A DNA stretch of 64,000 bases, from the NCBI RefSeq assembly GCF_001953885.1, contig NZ_MQUS01000022.1, positions 82,777-146,776 on the forward strand, written 5' to 3'. The DNA is from Streptomyces sp. IMTB 2501 (GTDB lineage Bacteria > Actinomycetota > Actinomycetes > Streptomycetales > Streptomycetaceae). This document shows, piece by piece, positions 1 to 8,940 of this stretch (positions are counted from its first letter, which is position 1; each line of letters starts with the position of its first letter). A model generated the notes under the pieces. The model was not told the DNA's origin and made no database searches. It saw nothing but the letters and a program-made list of their open reading frames with translations. The position numbers were made by a program, and so were the translations under genes.

Positions 1-94
1 AACGTCCGCCCACGATCGACCAGCATCAGTGCGCGCCGCGCGGCCGACACATGTCCAAACCATCAGGCGCTCTTCGTCCAGGAGGTCTCAACAC

Positions 95-619
95 ATGCAC
101 TTGGCCCGAACCGTCAAGGCCCTTGCCGTCAGCGCGGCCCTTTCACTTTCCGCCCTCGCTGTGCCCACCATGGCGGCTTCCGCTGCCCACGCGGACGACT
201 GCTCCTACTACACCATCACCACGAGCGACGTGGACCTCTACGGCTACGTCGGCTACGTGGAGCTCCAGTACTCGTCCGGTTGCCACACCACCCGTTCGCA
301 CTTCCACGTGGACAGCTCGTTCCGAGCCAGCCACTCAGGATGGAACGTCACCCTCTGGGTCGACAACGGCAGGAACTCCGACAGCACCGCCCAGAAGGTG
401 CTGGTCACCACCCCCTACCCGAACAACACCTCGTACTCCGACTACTGGTCCGGCAGCACGAGCATCTACGGGCAACCGACGGAACAGTTCCTGGCCGGGG
501 TGACCTGGACGTACAACACCTGCCGAGGCGACTGGGGCTCCGGCTGGCATGACTACACGAACGGCTACAACTACAACGACGGCGGCGCCTTCGCCTTCAG
601 CCAGGGCTGCCACGGCTGA
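95..619 (+). CDS. small secreted protein, DUF2690-like (paralogue A1)
   Basis: This encodes a 174-residue exported protein of unknown function. The start at 95 is preceded by a strong AGGAGG site at 80-85; an in-frame ATG at 29 has no ribosome site. An n-region with R4 and K9 is followed by a hydrophobic stretch and an Ala-rich signal peptidase site around residue 33. The mature part has paired cysteines and a GYVELQYSSGC...HFHVD core that resembles the DUF2690/YjfA-type secreted domain. The next gene repeats this plan (GYVELLYASAC, HFHVDSTFRANHSGWNV), so the two are a tandem duplication. The family assignment is by eye; the export signal is clear. Confidence 0.8.
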   Translation: MHLARTVKALAVSAALSLSALAVPTMAASAAHADDCSYYTITTSDVDLYGYVGYVELQYSSGCHTTRSHFHVDSSFRASHSGWNVTLWVDNGRNSDSTAQKVLVTTPYPNNTSYSDYWSGSTSIYGQPTEQFLAGVTWTYNTCRGDWGSGWHDYTNGYNYNDGGAFAFSQGCHG

Positions 620-674
620 GAAGCCCCTCACCTCGCACAGAAACTCCATCGGACGCACCTCCGGAAAGGTCGCC

Positions 675-1169
675 ATGCGCAAGAACTTCGTCGGCTGGGT
701 CCTGATCGGCTCCTCCCTTCTGACCGGGATCGCGGGTATCGGCACGGCCACCCCGGCCAGCGCGGCCTCGTGCTCCTACACGGGCCGCTACGGAACGCAG
801 AACATCTACACCCCGCAGGGCGAGCACGTCGGCTATGTGGAACTCCTGTATGCCTCGGCCTGTCGCAGCGTCGAAGCGCACTTCCACGTCGACTCCACGT
901 TCAGGGCCAACCACTCCGGCTGGAACGTCGACCTGTCGCTCTACACCGACAAGGCAGCGCCCGCGCTGGCCGAGAATTCGCACAGCTTGAACTCCTCCCT
1001 CTCGGACTTCGAGACACCGCCGGCCTCCATCGACGGGTATCCGACCATGCAGTTCACCGCGTTCCTGGGCTGGGTTTACAACACATGCTCGATCGACGCG
1101 GCCTCCAACTGGTGGGACTTCTACACCGGAACTCCGACAGCAAACACCTGGGGAAGCGTCAAGTGCTGA
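675..1169 (+). CDS. small secreted protein, DUF2690-like (paralogue A2)
   Basis: This is a 164-residue exported protein, a diverged tandem copy of the gene just upstream. The start at 675 follows GGAAAGG at 662-668. The signal peptide is MRKNF plus a hydrophobic core, with cleavage after an ATPASA-A type site near residue 33. The mature protein shares with its neighbour the motif order Cys, GYVEL-YxSxC, HFHVDSxFRAxHSGWNV, W-YNTC and a C-terminal Cys, which suggests two conserved disulfides. Only 55 bases separate the two genes, so they may be co-transcribed. Function is unknown. Confidence 0.8.
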   Translation: MRKNFVGWVLIGSSLLTGIAGIGTATPASAASCSYTGRYGTQNIYTPQGEHVGYVELLYASACRSVEAHFHVDSTFRANHSGWNVDLSLYTDKAAPALAENSHSLNSSLSDFETPPASIDGYPTMQFTAFLGWVYNTCSIDAASNWWDFYTGTPTANTWGSVKC

Positions 1170-1457
1170 TCAGAGCACCTGACAGGGCATCTCCCGCTCA
1201 GTGGTTGGGGACGGAGGCCCCAGGGGGATCGGCCGGTCAGATCGGCCGCAACGATGGCCCTCTGGCCGTGTGTTGAGCCAACCCCAGACACCCCTGTGGG
1301 ATCCGTGAGGTCCGGGGCGTTGAGCCCGGGCACGCTCAACGGATATCCAGCTCGGACTCCACACAGGCCCGCGTTCCTGACCGTACCCGAAACTGCCAGC
1401 TGCACTTCATCAAGTGCCAACTCGCACTGGACAAAAGAAAGTCGAGGAGTGAACGCA

Positions 1458-1853
1458 ATGCACAAGACTCGCGCCATTCTCACCGGTGCCGCTCTCGCCA
1501 TGACCGCGGTCATCGGGGTCTGCACTCCCGCGTTCGCGGCCACTGGTACCGACTCCAACACCGCCTACGGCGTGACCATCATGGGCATCAACACGCTGGA
1601 CAACACCCCTTGGGTCTTCGCCGACTTGTGCAACCACCAGGGCTCGGCGAACAGCTTCCACCTGTGGATCAAGGATGCCCAAACGGGCGATGAGATCATT
1701 CGCACCACCACCCCAGTGCTCCAGCCTGGGCAGTGCTACTCCGACTACAACGGCTACCTCATGGGCGAGGACTACGGTCAGGACGCGATCCAGGTCTACG
1801 CGAGCTCCGGAAACCTGTGGACCTTCGGAACCGACCCGATCTACCTCGGCTGA
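1458..1853 (+). CDS. small secreted protein, unrecognised family
   Basis: A 131-residue protein starts at ATG 1458, preceded by GAGGAG at 1444-1449; a GTG at 1449 overlaps that site and is less likely. It has a classical signal peptide (MHKTR, hydrophobic core, PAFA-A cleavage near residue 30). The mature domain of about 100 residues has two cysteines (FADLCNH and PGQCYSD), which could form one disulfide, and many aromatic and Asn/Asp residues. I do not recognise the family. It lies in the same direction as four other small exported proteins and probably belongs with them as secreted stress, development or antagonism factors, but that is inference. Confidence 0.75.
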   Translation: MHKTRAILTGAALAMTAVIGVCTPAFAATGTDSNTAYGVTIMGINTLDNTPWVFADLCNHQGSANSFHLWIKDAQTGDEIIRTTTPVLQPGQCYSDYNGYLMGEDYGQDAIQVYASSGNLWTFGTDPIYLG

Positions 1854-2487
1854 GCCGCCGCCGGGACCCGCCCTCGGAGGCATGACGGAGTCGGCTGCTC
1901 GAAGACGGGATGGTTCCCTTGCCCAAGGGCCTGGCTGCGCGTGCGTGCGCTCACGGCCACGAACCCGGACGGCCTGTGCCTGCACCACGAGGTCACCGTT
2001 CCCCGACTACCGGCAGAGTCCCTCCGATGGCGGGAGTAGGCCACCCGACCAGCTTGCCGATCGGCGAGGAAGGAGAAGCGGTGAGCTTCATCTCCGGCCT
2101 GGCCGCGATGGGCCCCGACCAGCAGCGGCTCGTCCCCGTCACCTTCAACGGAGCCCGGCGGCGTTGAGCACACGCTCTACGCGGAGCTGCCCGCTGAGGG
2201 GGCCCGCCGGAGATCATCATGCACCTCGTTACCCTGGCCAAGGCCGTGATGGCCACGCTCGCGTGCTACGACCCCGGGGAGAAACCATCGCCTCGGCCCC
2301 GTGTACTGGCGGACAGGCGTCAACCACCCGGGAACCACGTACGAATGCGGTCCACAGTAACTCCTCCCACAGGGAGGCAGACAGACGCCTCAACCGGCGG
2401 TTCGCGAGCCCCAGCTCTTCTTTGCTCCAACCGGCATGCTCCGCACTGCATCCGGTCAAACGTGAGATCAACTCGCATGGGGGATAC
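1854..2487. other. intergenic stretch without a convincing gene
   Basis: This stretch separates the third and fourth small secreted genes. Short reading frames exist on both strands, but none combines a ribosome site, a signal sequence or a recognisable motif. It may contain decayed coding sequence (a patch around 2080-2165 reads VSFISGLAAMGPDQQRL). The promoter for the gene at 2488 presumably lies at its right end. Confidence 0.4.
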
Positions 2488-2904
2488 ATGAAACGGGCAC
2501 TCTCCACACTCACCCGCTCCGCAGCCACGCTCGCCCTCGCAACCGGCAGCGTTATCGCGCTCGGCGTCGGCAGCGCTCACGCCAGCACCAGCTGCTCCGA
2601 CTACCTGTGGAGCAACTACGCCACCGAGTACCGGGTCTGCCTCAACTACACCGACTGGGCCCACGCCACGGTCTCCTGGTCGGTGAACACCAGCTACTCC
2701 AAGACCGACGAGCGCTTCTACCTCAAGGTCATGAGCAACTGTGTCGACCAGGACATCTGGACCAACTGGAACGACTGGTCGGAGAGCTCCAAGAACTACG
2801 GCAGCGCCAGCATCGGCTGCGGTCAAAGCATCATCGGCGGGGTCGAGATCCAGCTCTACCCGACCGAATCCGGCAGCTACAGCGGCGACACCGCTTCAGC
2901 CTAG
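2488..2904 (+). CDS. small secreted protein (paralogue B1)
   Basis: A 138-residue exported protein starts at ATG 2488, after GGGGGATAC. The signal peptide is MKRALSTLTR plus a hydrophobic core ending in AHA-S near residue 32. The mature domain has four or five cysteines and a repeated theme of Trp/Tyr and Asn. It shares with the following gene the order YRVC/YQVC, SWSVN/SWTVN, S-TDERF(Y/W)L(K/R)V, a central Cys, (N/D)W-NDW/NDY, a further Cys, and YPTESG near the end. Function is unknown. It is 12 bases from its paralogue, so an operon is likely. Confidence 0.8.
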   Translation: MKRALSTLTRSAATLALATGSVIALGVGSAHASTSCSDYLWSNYATEYRVCLNYTDWAHATVSWSVNTSYSKTDERFYLKVMSNCVDQDIWTNWNDWSESSKNYGSASIGCGQSIIGGVEIQLYPTESGSYSGDTASA

Positions 2905-2916
2905 GGGGAACCTGCC

Positions 2917-3315
2917 ATGAAAAGAATCACCACCAGCCTTGCCGCGCTCAGCCTGGCCGCCGCCGGCGTCGTGGGCCTGGGGGCGGGTGCCGCGCATGCC
3001 GACGATCCGCTCTGCTCCAACTGGGGCGGCAGCCGGTACGGCGCTCCATACCAGGTGTGTGTCACCTACTCCGGCTCCCAGGACGCCCTGATCAGCTGGA
3101 CCGTCAACGCCAGCCGCACCAGCACCGACGAGCGCTTCTGGCTCCGCGTCGCCAGCGAATGCGGCGACCGTCTCAACACCGACTGGAACGACTACCAGGA
3201 CAACGGCTCGAACGTCGGCGAGGCATGGGTCCACTGCTCGGCGGGCGGCTTCGAGGCGTCCCTGTACCCGACCGAATCCGGCGTCCAGGACGGTCCCACG
3301 GTTGTCGCCGGATGA
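2917..3315 (+). CDS. small secreted protein (paralogue B2)
   Basis: A 132-residue exported protein starts 12 bases after its paralogue, with TAGGGGG at 2903-2909 as the ribosome site. The signal peptide has MKR, then an Ala/Leu-rich core ending in AHA-D near residue 28. The mature domain repeats the B1 plan: YQVCVTY, SWTVNAS, TSTDERFWLRV, DWNDY, VHC and LYPTESG. The conserved cysteines and the TDERF block are the best markers of this unnamed family. Co-transcription with the previous gene is likely. Confidence 0.8.
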   Translation: MKRITTSLAALSLAAAGVVGLGAGAAHADDPLCSNWGGSRYGAPYQVCVTYSGSQDALISWTVNASRTSTDERFWLRVASECGDRLNTDWNDYQDNGSNVGEAWVHCSAGGFEASLYPTESGVQDGPTVVAG

Positions 3316-3413
3316 CGCTCTCAACTCACTAGCGCTCTGACCGGGGAGATCCGCCGGAGCAGCAGTTGAAGTGGTCGGTAAGAAGTGGCGTCCGATCCGA
3401 CCGTTGGGGAGTG

Positions 3414-3560
3414 GTGACCGAGCCTGTCCGTGTGCGCAGGTTGACCGACCAGGACTGGCAGAAGCTGAAGCAGATCGTGCGCCGGGGCAGCACCAGTCCG
3501 GTGCGGTTCCGGCGCGCGATGATGCTGCTGACCTCGGCCGGCGGGAACCGGGCCCCGGTC
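3414..3560 (+). pseudogene. IS630-family transposase, N-terminal scrap
   Basis: From GTG 3414 the frame reads VTEPVRVRRLTDQDWQ, then KQIVRRGSTSPVRFRR and AMMLLTSAGGNR, the typical start of actinomycete IS630-type transposases. After about 50 codons the similarity stops and the frame runs into unrelated sequence. No DDE catalytic region remains. The 600 bases up to the next gene hold no other clear coding sequence; a minus-strand patch near 3590-3680 is Val/Glu-rich but unrecognised. Confidence 0.7.
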
Positions 3561-3922
3561 GATGCTGCTCGGGGCCACCTGGCGGGGCTGCCCGCCTCGC
3601 CTTCGACTGCCTCGTCGATCTCGGTGACGACCTCGACCCGCCACTTGCCTTCTGGCAGCACCTGGACCGAGCGGCCGTGAGATGCGGCTCTACAGCGCTG
3701 CTCAAGCCCCACCTCACGGCTAACGACCTCTCCCGTCGCCCCCTCGCTGCTGCCTCCGAGCAGGACCGACCACCAACCCGGCGAACCTTCCCGGTCGGAG
3801 CACTGGCCGACGCCAGCCGCACCCCTAAATCGTGCCCGCCAACGCCGCGCGGCGGCACCAACCGGCATCTCCTTGTACGTCGGCTTGGGCAGGAATCGGC
3901 GGAGGCGTGGCGCTCACCTCTG

Positions 3923-4822
3923 TCAGCGTGCTGCGTCTTGCTGCGCGGAGGTGAAGCCGGGTGAGGCGGGTGCGGTCATGTCCAGTAGGAGCAGCGCATC
4001 GTGGTCGGGGCTGCCGGGTTCGGCGGTGTAGACGCCGATGCGCTGGCCGGGGGTGCCTTCCACGTGCAGGGACTGTGACGTGAGGGTGAGCGAGCCGACC
4101 TGGGGGTGCTGGAACGTCTTGCGGGCGGGCTTGCGTCCGGTCACTTCGTAGCGTTCCCACAGACTTGCGAAGTCGGGGCTTTTGAGGAGGAGCTCGCCGA
4201 CGAGATTGGTGAGGTCGGGTGCGTCGGGCGCGGTGCCGGCGACGGCGCGCAGACGAGCGACGCAGGCGGTGATCTGCCGGTCCCAGTCGTGGAAGAGGTC
4301 GCGTGCTGCGGGGTGGAGGAAGAGGTAGCGGGCGAGGTTGCGCTGCTTGACGGGCCAGTCGTCCAGTCCCGCGTACAGAGCGAGGCCGCCCGGGTTCCAG
4401 GCGAGCATGTCCATGCTGCGGCTGATGACGTACGCCGGGTTCGGGCGCAGTGATTCCAGCAGCAGCTTGAGGTGGGGGCGGACGGTGCGGCTCGGGGCGG
4501 GCGGCGGTTCGGGGGAGTAGCGGGCGGCGCGGGCGGCCAGCTCGCGCAGGTGCTGGTGCTCCTGGTCGTCCATATGGAGAGCGCGCGCGAGGGAGTCCAG
4601 GACGGCGGGGCTGGGTCGGGTCTCCTTGCCGCGTTCCAGGCGCACGTAGTAGTCGATGCTGATGCCGGCGAGCGTGGCCAGCTCCTCACGGCGCAGGCCC
4701 GGGGTGCGGCGTACTCCGGCACCGATGGTGAGGCCGACGTATTCGGGACTGGTTTGGGTGCGGCGGGCGCGCAGAAAGCGGCCCAGCTCGGCGCCCTCGC
4801 TGTGTGCGCTCTCGGATGCCAT
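3923..4822 (-). CDS. XRE-family regulator with MmyB-like ligand-binding domain
   Basis: This 299-residue transcription factor has an N-terminal helix-turn-helix (about residues 10-75, with RRTPGLRREELATLAGIS and YYVRLERGKETRPS) and a C-terminal MmyB-type domain. The domain is recognised by the block DMLAWNPGGLALY and by a C-terminal stretch with TSQSLHVEGTPGQRI and YTAEPGSPDHDALLLL. The start at 4822 (MASESAHSEG) has GAAAGG just upstream; an in-frame ATG at 4837 lacks a site. It faces away from the aldo/keto reductase gene across about 200 bases. MmyB-type regulators are usually encoded next to the oxidoreductases they control, so it probably regulates that pair. Confidence 0.88.
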   Translation of the reverse strand: MASESAHSEGAELGRFLRARRTQTSPEYVGLTIGAGVRRTPGLRREELATLAGISIDYYVRLERGKETRPSPAVLDSLARALHMDDQEHQHLRELAARAARYSPEPPPAPSRTVRPHLKLLLESLRPNPAYVISRSMDMLAWNPGGLALYAGLDDWPVKQRNLARYLFLHPAARDLFHDWDRQITACVARLRAVAGTAPDAPDLTNLVGELLLKSPDFASLWERYEVTGRKPARKTFQHPQVGSLTLTSQSLHVEGTPGQRIGVYTAEPGSPDHDALLLLDMTAPASPGFTSAQQDAAR

Positions 4823-5028
4823 GCCTTTCAGTCTCACACCCCTTCTTCCTGCGGCGCAGGCGCGAGGGGGGCCCTGTCATTACCCCCGAAGAGCCCGCCC
4901 TGCCACACCGGCGCACTCCGGGCGAAGGTTGAGCACAAGACACCGGCACGCCGGCCGCCGCCAGCCATGACCTGGTTGGTCAGGCGAGAGCGAAGGGTGC
5001 CGGATACGCGACGAACCGGAGATACCTG

Positions 5029-6018
5029 ATGCGCTACATCAAGCTGCGTGACCTGGAGGTTTCCCGGATCGGTCTGGGCGCGATGGGCATGTCCCACGGC
5101 TACACCGGTTCCGGTACCGACGACGCGGAGTCGATCAGGACAGTGCACCGGGCGCTGGAGCTGGGCGTCACGCTCATCGACACCGCCGAGATCTACGGCC
5201 CCTACATCAACGAGGAGCTGCTGAGCCGGGCACTGAAGGGACGCCGGGACCAAGTGGTGCTGGCCACGAAGTTCGGCCTGGTCTCCCATGGCGGGGACGG
5301 CGCCGGGGACGGCGCGTGGAACCTGGACTCCCGCCCCGCGAATATCCGCACCGCCGTCGAGGGCTCCCTGAAGCGGCTGGGCACCGATCACATCGACCTG
5401 TACTACCAGCACCGGGTGGATCCGAACACGCCGATCGAGGAGACCGCCGGCACTGTCGCCGAGTTGATCGCCGAGGGCAAGGTGCGCGCCTTCGGTCTCT
5501 CGGAGGCCGGCCCGGACACGATCCGCCGCGCCCACGCCGTTCAGCCGGTCACCGCGGTGCAGTCGGAATACTCGCTCTGGACCCGCGGCATCGAGGCGCG
5601 CGTCCTGCCCGTCCTGCGGGAGCTGAACATCGGCCTGGTGCCGTTCTCGCCGCTCGGACGCGGCTTCTTGACGGGCACCGTCCGCTCCACCGACCAGTTC
5701 GACGCCGCCGACTTCCGGCGTGACAACCCGCGCTTCTCCGGTGAGAACTTCCAGCGCAACCTCGCGATCGCCGACGAGGTCCAGGCCCTGGCCACGGAGG
5801 TCGGCGCCACCCCCGCGCAGGTGGCCCTGGCCTGGCTGCTCGCCCAGGGCGATGACATCGCCCCGATCCCCGGCACCAAGCGGGTCAGCCGTGTGGAGGA
5901 GAACACCGCCGCCGACGCGATCGCGCTGACCAGTGAACAGATCGACAAGTTGAGCAGCCTGCCGCCGGCAGCCGGCGACACCCACACCGAGGCTCAAGCT
6001 CAGATGCTCGAACGCTGA
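5029..6018 (+). CDS. aldo/keto reductase
   Basis: This 329-residue NADPH-dependent aldo/keto reductase folds as a TIM barrel and reduces aldehydes or ketones. The catalytic tetrad is visible: Asp and Tyr in DTAEIYG, Lys in ATKFG, and His in DLYYQHRVD. The C-terminal cofactor-binding segment reads PIPGTKRVSRVEENTAA. The start at 5029 has GGAG eight bases upstream. Length and end motif match the AKR11/13-like soluble reductases. It precedes a zinc alcohol dehydrogenase by 66 bases and diverges from an MmyB-type regulator, an arrangement typical of a small redox or detoxification cassette. The substrate is not predictable. Confidence 0.92.
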   Translation: MRYIKLRDLEVSRIGLGAMGMSHGYTGSGTDDAESIRTVHRALELGVTLIDTAEIYGPYINEELLSRALKGRRDQVVLATKFGLVSHGGDGAGDGAWNLDSRPANIRTAVEGSLKRLGTDHIDLYYQHRVDPNTPIEETAGTVAELIAEGKVRAFGLSEAGPDTIRRAHAVQPVTAVQSEYSLWTRGIEARVLPVLRELNIGLVPFSPLGRGFLTGTVRSTDQFDAADFRRDNPRFSGENFQRNLAIADEVQALATEVGATPAQVALAWLLAQGDDIAPIPGTKRVSRVEENTAADAIALTSEQIDKLSSLPPAAGDTHTEAQAQMLER

Positions 6019-6084
6019 TCTTGCCCCTGCCGTCCTCGCGCCGCCGGGCGCAGCAGCCATTCCCTTGTTTGGAGCACCCCCTTC

Positions 6085-7113
6085 ATGCGTGCAGCAGTGA
6101 TGTACGGAGCCGGAGACGTCCGTGTCGAGGACCGGCCCGACCCGAAGATCGTCCAGCCGACCGACGCCGTGGTGCGCGTGGTCGCAGCGTGCGTGTGCGG
6201 CAGCGACCTGTGGCCGTACCAGTCGATGCCCGCGACCGACACCGGCCGCCCCATGGGCCACGAGTTCCTCGGCGTCGTCGAGGAGGCCGGCGCGGACGTG
6301 ACCGGCCTGAAAGGAGGTGACCTGGTCGTCGCCCCGTTCACCTACAGCGACAACACCTGCGACTACTGCGCCAAGGGGATGCACATCTCGTGCCGTAACG
6401 GCGGCCGGTACGGCTTCGACGGGATCGACGGTGGACAGGGCGAAGCAGTCCGCGTCCCGTACGCGGACGGCACCCTGGTGAAGCTGCCGGTGGCCGCCGA
6501 CTCCACGCTGGTTCCGTCGCTGCTGGCGCTGTCGGACGTGATGACCACCGGCCATCACGGCGCGGTCACCGCCGGCGTCGGCCACGGGGATGCGGTGCTG
6601 ATTGTCGGGGACGGCGCGGTCGGCCTGTGCGCGGTGCTCGCCGCCAAGCGGCTCGGTGCCGAGCGGATCGTGCTCGCGGGCCACCATGAGGCGCGCACCG
6701 GTCTGGGCCGTGAGTTCGGCGCCACCGACGTCGTCGCCGAGCGCGGCGAGGAGGGCATCGCCCGCATCCGCGAGCTGACCGCCGGCGTGGACAAGGTGAT
6801 CGAAGCCGTCGGCACCCGCCAGGCCCTCGACACCGCCTTGGGCGCGGTCCGGGACGGCGGCACCATCAGCCGACTGGGTGTCCCTCAGTACGAGCAGGGG
6901 CCGCTCGGCCCAGCCGAGTTCATGCGCAACATCACCCTGACCGGCGGCGCCAGCCCCGCCCGCGCCTACATCGAGCAGCTGCTGCCCGACGTCCTGGACG
7001 GGACGATCACCCCGGGCCGCGTCTTCGACCAGGAATTCACCCCCGACCAGACGCCGGATGCTTATCGAGCCATGGCCGACCGCCGGGTCCTCAAGGCCCT
7101 CATCCGCCCGTGA
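6085..7113 (+). CDS. zinc-dependent alcohol dehydrogenase family protein
   Basis: A 342-residue medium-chain dehydrogenase. Catalytic zinc ligands are in CVCGSDLW and GHEFLG; the structural zinc site is the Cys cluster CDYCAKGMHISC. The Rossmann domain has IVGDGAVGLCAVLAAKRLGA with GxGxxG-like spacing. GGAG precedes the start at 6085. It lies directly after the aldo/keto reductase, and the two probably act on related carbonyl or alcohol substrates under the MmyB-type regulator. It resembles actinomycete dehydrogenases annotated as Zn-dependent IMP/threonine-type enzymes, but the substrate is unknown. Confidence 0.92.
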   Translation: MRAAVMYGAGDVRVEDRPDPKIVQPTDAVVRVVAACVCGSDLWPYQSMPATDTGRPMGHEFLGVVEEAGADVTGLKGGDLVVAPFTYSDNTCDYCAKGMHISCRNGGRYGFDGIDGGQGEAVRVPYADGTLVKLPVAADSTLVPSLLALSDVMTTGHHGAVTAGVGHGDAVLIVGDGAVGLCAVLAAKRLGAERIVLAGHHEARTGLGREFGATDVVAERGEEGIARIRELTAGVDKVIEAVGTRQALDTALGAVRDGGTISRLGVPQYEQGPLGPAEFMRNITLTGGASPARAYIEQLLPDVLDGTITPGRVFDQEFTPDQTPDAYRAMADRRVLKALIRP

Positions 7114-7147
7114 ACCCCACCCGCACACAACGAAGGACACCCCGCTT

Positions 7148-7200
7148 GTGCAGTTCATTACCCTGAGCAGCGGCATCGAGATGCCGCTGCTCAGCTACCG
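7148..7200 (+). pseudogene. 5' stub of a second aldo/keto reductase
   Basis: A GTG at 7148, preceded by GAAGGACA, opens a frame reading VQFITLSSGIEMPLL, the canonical N-terminus of aldo/keto reductases of the 2,5-diketogluconate reductase type. After about 17 codons the similarity ends abruptly and the frame continues in non-homologous sequence to 7396. The gene therefore lost all but its first strand, by deletion or insertion. It was probably the third gene of the redox cassette. The remaining bases up to 7419 hold nothing recognisable. Confidence 0.6.
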
Positions 7201-7419
7201 CAGCCAGACTACGTACCTTCCTGCGCGCCGCGCTGCTGACAGGAATCACCGCCGTGACCGCACTCCCACCTCACCAACTGCTCAACCACGAATGATCACG
7301 GCAGCCCCGGACGCCGTAAGTGCCCAGGTCGGGGCAGGCCTGGTGCCAGGTGTTCTTGGAGCAAGCCTAAGGGCTGTCCCGCAAACTGCCTGTTGAGGGC
7401 CTGATGGCATGATCGGCAC

Positions 7420-8106
7420 GTGATAAGCGAATCCCGCCCGTCTGGTGCCATGGGGTATGTCCTGTTTGATGTTGATGGCACGTTGATCGATGCTCTGGAC
7501 AATCAGCGCCTGGTCTGGCGAACGTGGGCAGAGCGATACGGGCTGGACCCCGACGAGGTCTATCGAGTGGCGCTACGAACCCGGCCGATGGAGACCTTCG
7601 CGCAGATCGCTCCGGACCAGGATCCTCAAAAGTGCCTTGCCGCATTGCACGAGTTGGAGGACGACGACGTCCGCACCGGGGTCTATGCAGCTTTCGACGG
7701 TGCCTCGGAACTGCTCAATGCTTTGCAGCCCGGGACCTGGGCGCTCGTGACGTCGAACTATGAGCACCGGGTGCGTGGCCGTTTCGCACGGACGGACCTG
7801 CCGGTCCCGGAGGTCGTGGTGGACGCGGCCGCTGTGGGGGAAGGCAAGCCGTCGCCGGTGCCGTATCTGCAGGCTGCCGCGCGACTTGGTGCCCAACCGA
7901 AGGACTGCCTGGTCGTCGAGGACGCCCCCTCTGGGGTGCAGGCTGGGCTGCGTGCCGGGATGAGGGTGTGGGGCGTCAACACCTCCGCAGCGGTGGACGG
8001 CGTGCATCGCCACTTCGCCACCTTGCGCGAAGCGGTCGGCGACATCCTCGCTTTCGCTTCGGGATCCCTCCCTCACCGGCTGGAGAGGTCAGCCACAGCG
8101 GAATGA
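7420..8106 (+). CDS. HAD-superfamily hydrolase
   Basis: A 228-residue phosphatase-like enzyme of the haloacid dehalogenase superfamily (subfamily IA, beta-phosphoglucomutase/Gph type). Motif I is FDVDGTLID with the nucleophile Asp, motif II is VTSN, motif III is GKPSP, and motif IV is VVEDAPSGV. A helical cap domain lies between motifs I and II. The start may be GTG 7420 or ATG 7450 (MGYVLFDVDG); neither has a good ribosome site. The phosphorylated substrate is unknown; sugar phosphates are common for this subgroup. Confidence 0.85.
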   Translation: MISESRPSGAMGYVLFDVDGTLIDALDNQRLVWRTWAERYGLDPDEVYRVALRTRPMETFAQIAPDQDPQKCLAALHELEDDDVRTGVYAAFDGASELLNALQPGTWALVTSNYEHRVRGRFARTDLPVPEVVVDAAAVGEGKPSPVPYLQAAARLGAQPKDCLVVEDAPSGVQAGLRAGMRVWGVNTSAAVDGVHRHFATLREAVGDILAFASGSLPHRLERSATAE

Positions 8107-8123
8107 TCTTGCTGTGAGCTGGT

Positions 8124-8886
8124 GTGATCACGGCGTCGGAGCCGTCTTGGATAGCCCCCGTTCACCGGGCAGAGACCCGCGCCAGTTCACGAAACTGGTG
8201 ACGACGCTGCGTCGCACGGGGGTCCCGATACCGCCCGCCGGGGCAGGCCGTGGAGTCTGCCCCTGGCGGACAGGGCTCTGCTGGGCACGGTGCACTGGCG
8301 CACGAATACGACGATGTGCCAGCTTGCCCCGCTGTTCGGTGTCTCCAAGTCCTCGGACGACCGCATCATCGACCATCTCGGTCCGCTCCTGGCGCTGCAG
8401 CCTCGGCGCCGCTTTGCCAGAGATGCCGTGCTCATTGTGGACGGCACCCTGGTGCCCACCCGCGACCACACGATCGCTGAGCAGTCCAAGAACTACAGGT
8501 ACTCCACCGACCACCAGGTCGTCATCGACGCCGACACCCGCCGGGTCGTCGTGGTCGGCCAGCCCCTGCCAGGCAACCGAAACGACTGCAAGGCGTCGGA
8601 GCAATCGGGCGCTTAGGCCGCGATCGGGAGGACGCTGACGATCGCCGACGGCGGCTACCTAGGCACCGGACTCGTGATGCCACACCGCCGCCGCGCCGGC
8701 GAGGAACTCCCTGACTGGAAACGGGAACACAACCGCTCGCACATACAGGTCCGCGCTCAAGTCGAGCACACCTTCGCCCGCATGAAGACCCGGAAGATCC
8801 TCCGCGACTGCCGTCTCAAGGGCGACGCGGTCCGTCACGCCATGCTCGGCATCGCCCACCTGCACAACCTCTGCCTCGCCGGATAG
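8124..8886 (+). pseudogene. IS5-family (IS112-like) DDE transposase, frameshifted
   Basis: The transposase can be read only by changing frame. GTG 8124 gives VITASEPSWIAP; the frame then shifts near 8160 (RQFTKLVTTLRRTG) and again near 8280 (MCQLAPLFGVSKSSDDRIID, RFARDAVLIVDGTLVPTRDH, SKNYRYSTDHQVVIDADTRR). Another break lies near 8615, before TIADGGYLGTG, RAQVEHTFARMKTRKILRD and the end HLHNLCLAG at 8886. Aspartates of the DDE core (IVDGTL, TIADGGY) and the E in VEHTFARMK remain, but the gene cannot make one protein. Confidence 0.85.
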
Positions 8887-8940
8887 ACGAATGGCGCCGT
8901 AACGGCTGAGCCGTCCAGCTCGACTCCGAGATCTTTTGCG

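Noticed and set aside
4834..7176. A 780-codon minus-strand open frame opposite the aldo/keto reductase and alcohol dehydrogenase
   Set aside because: Both plus-strand enzymes have full catalytic motifs; the antisense frame has only low-complexity Val/Gly/Asp sequence.
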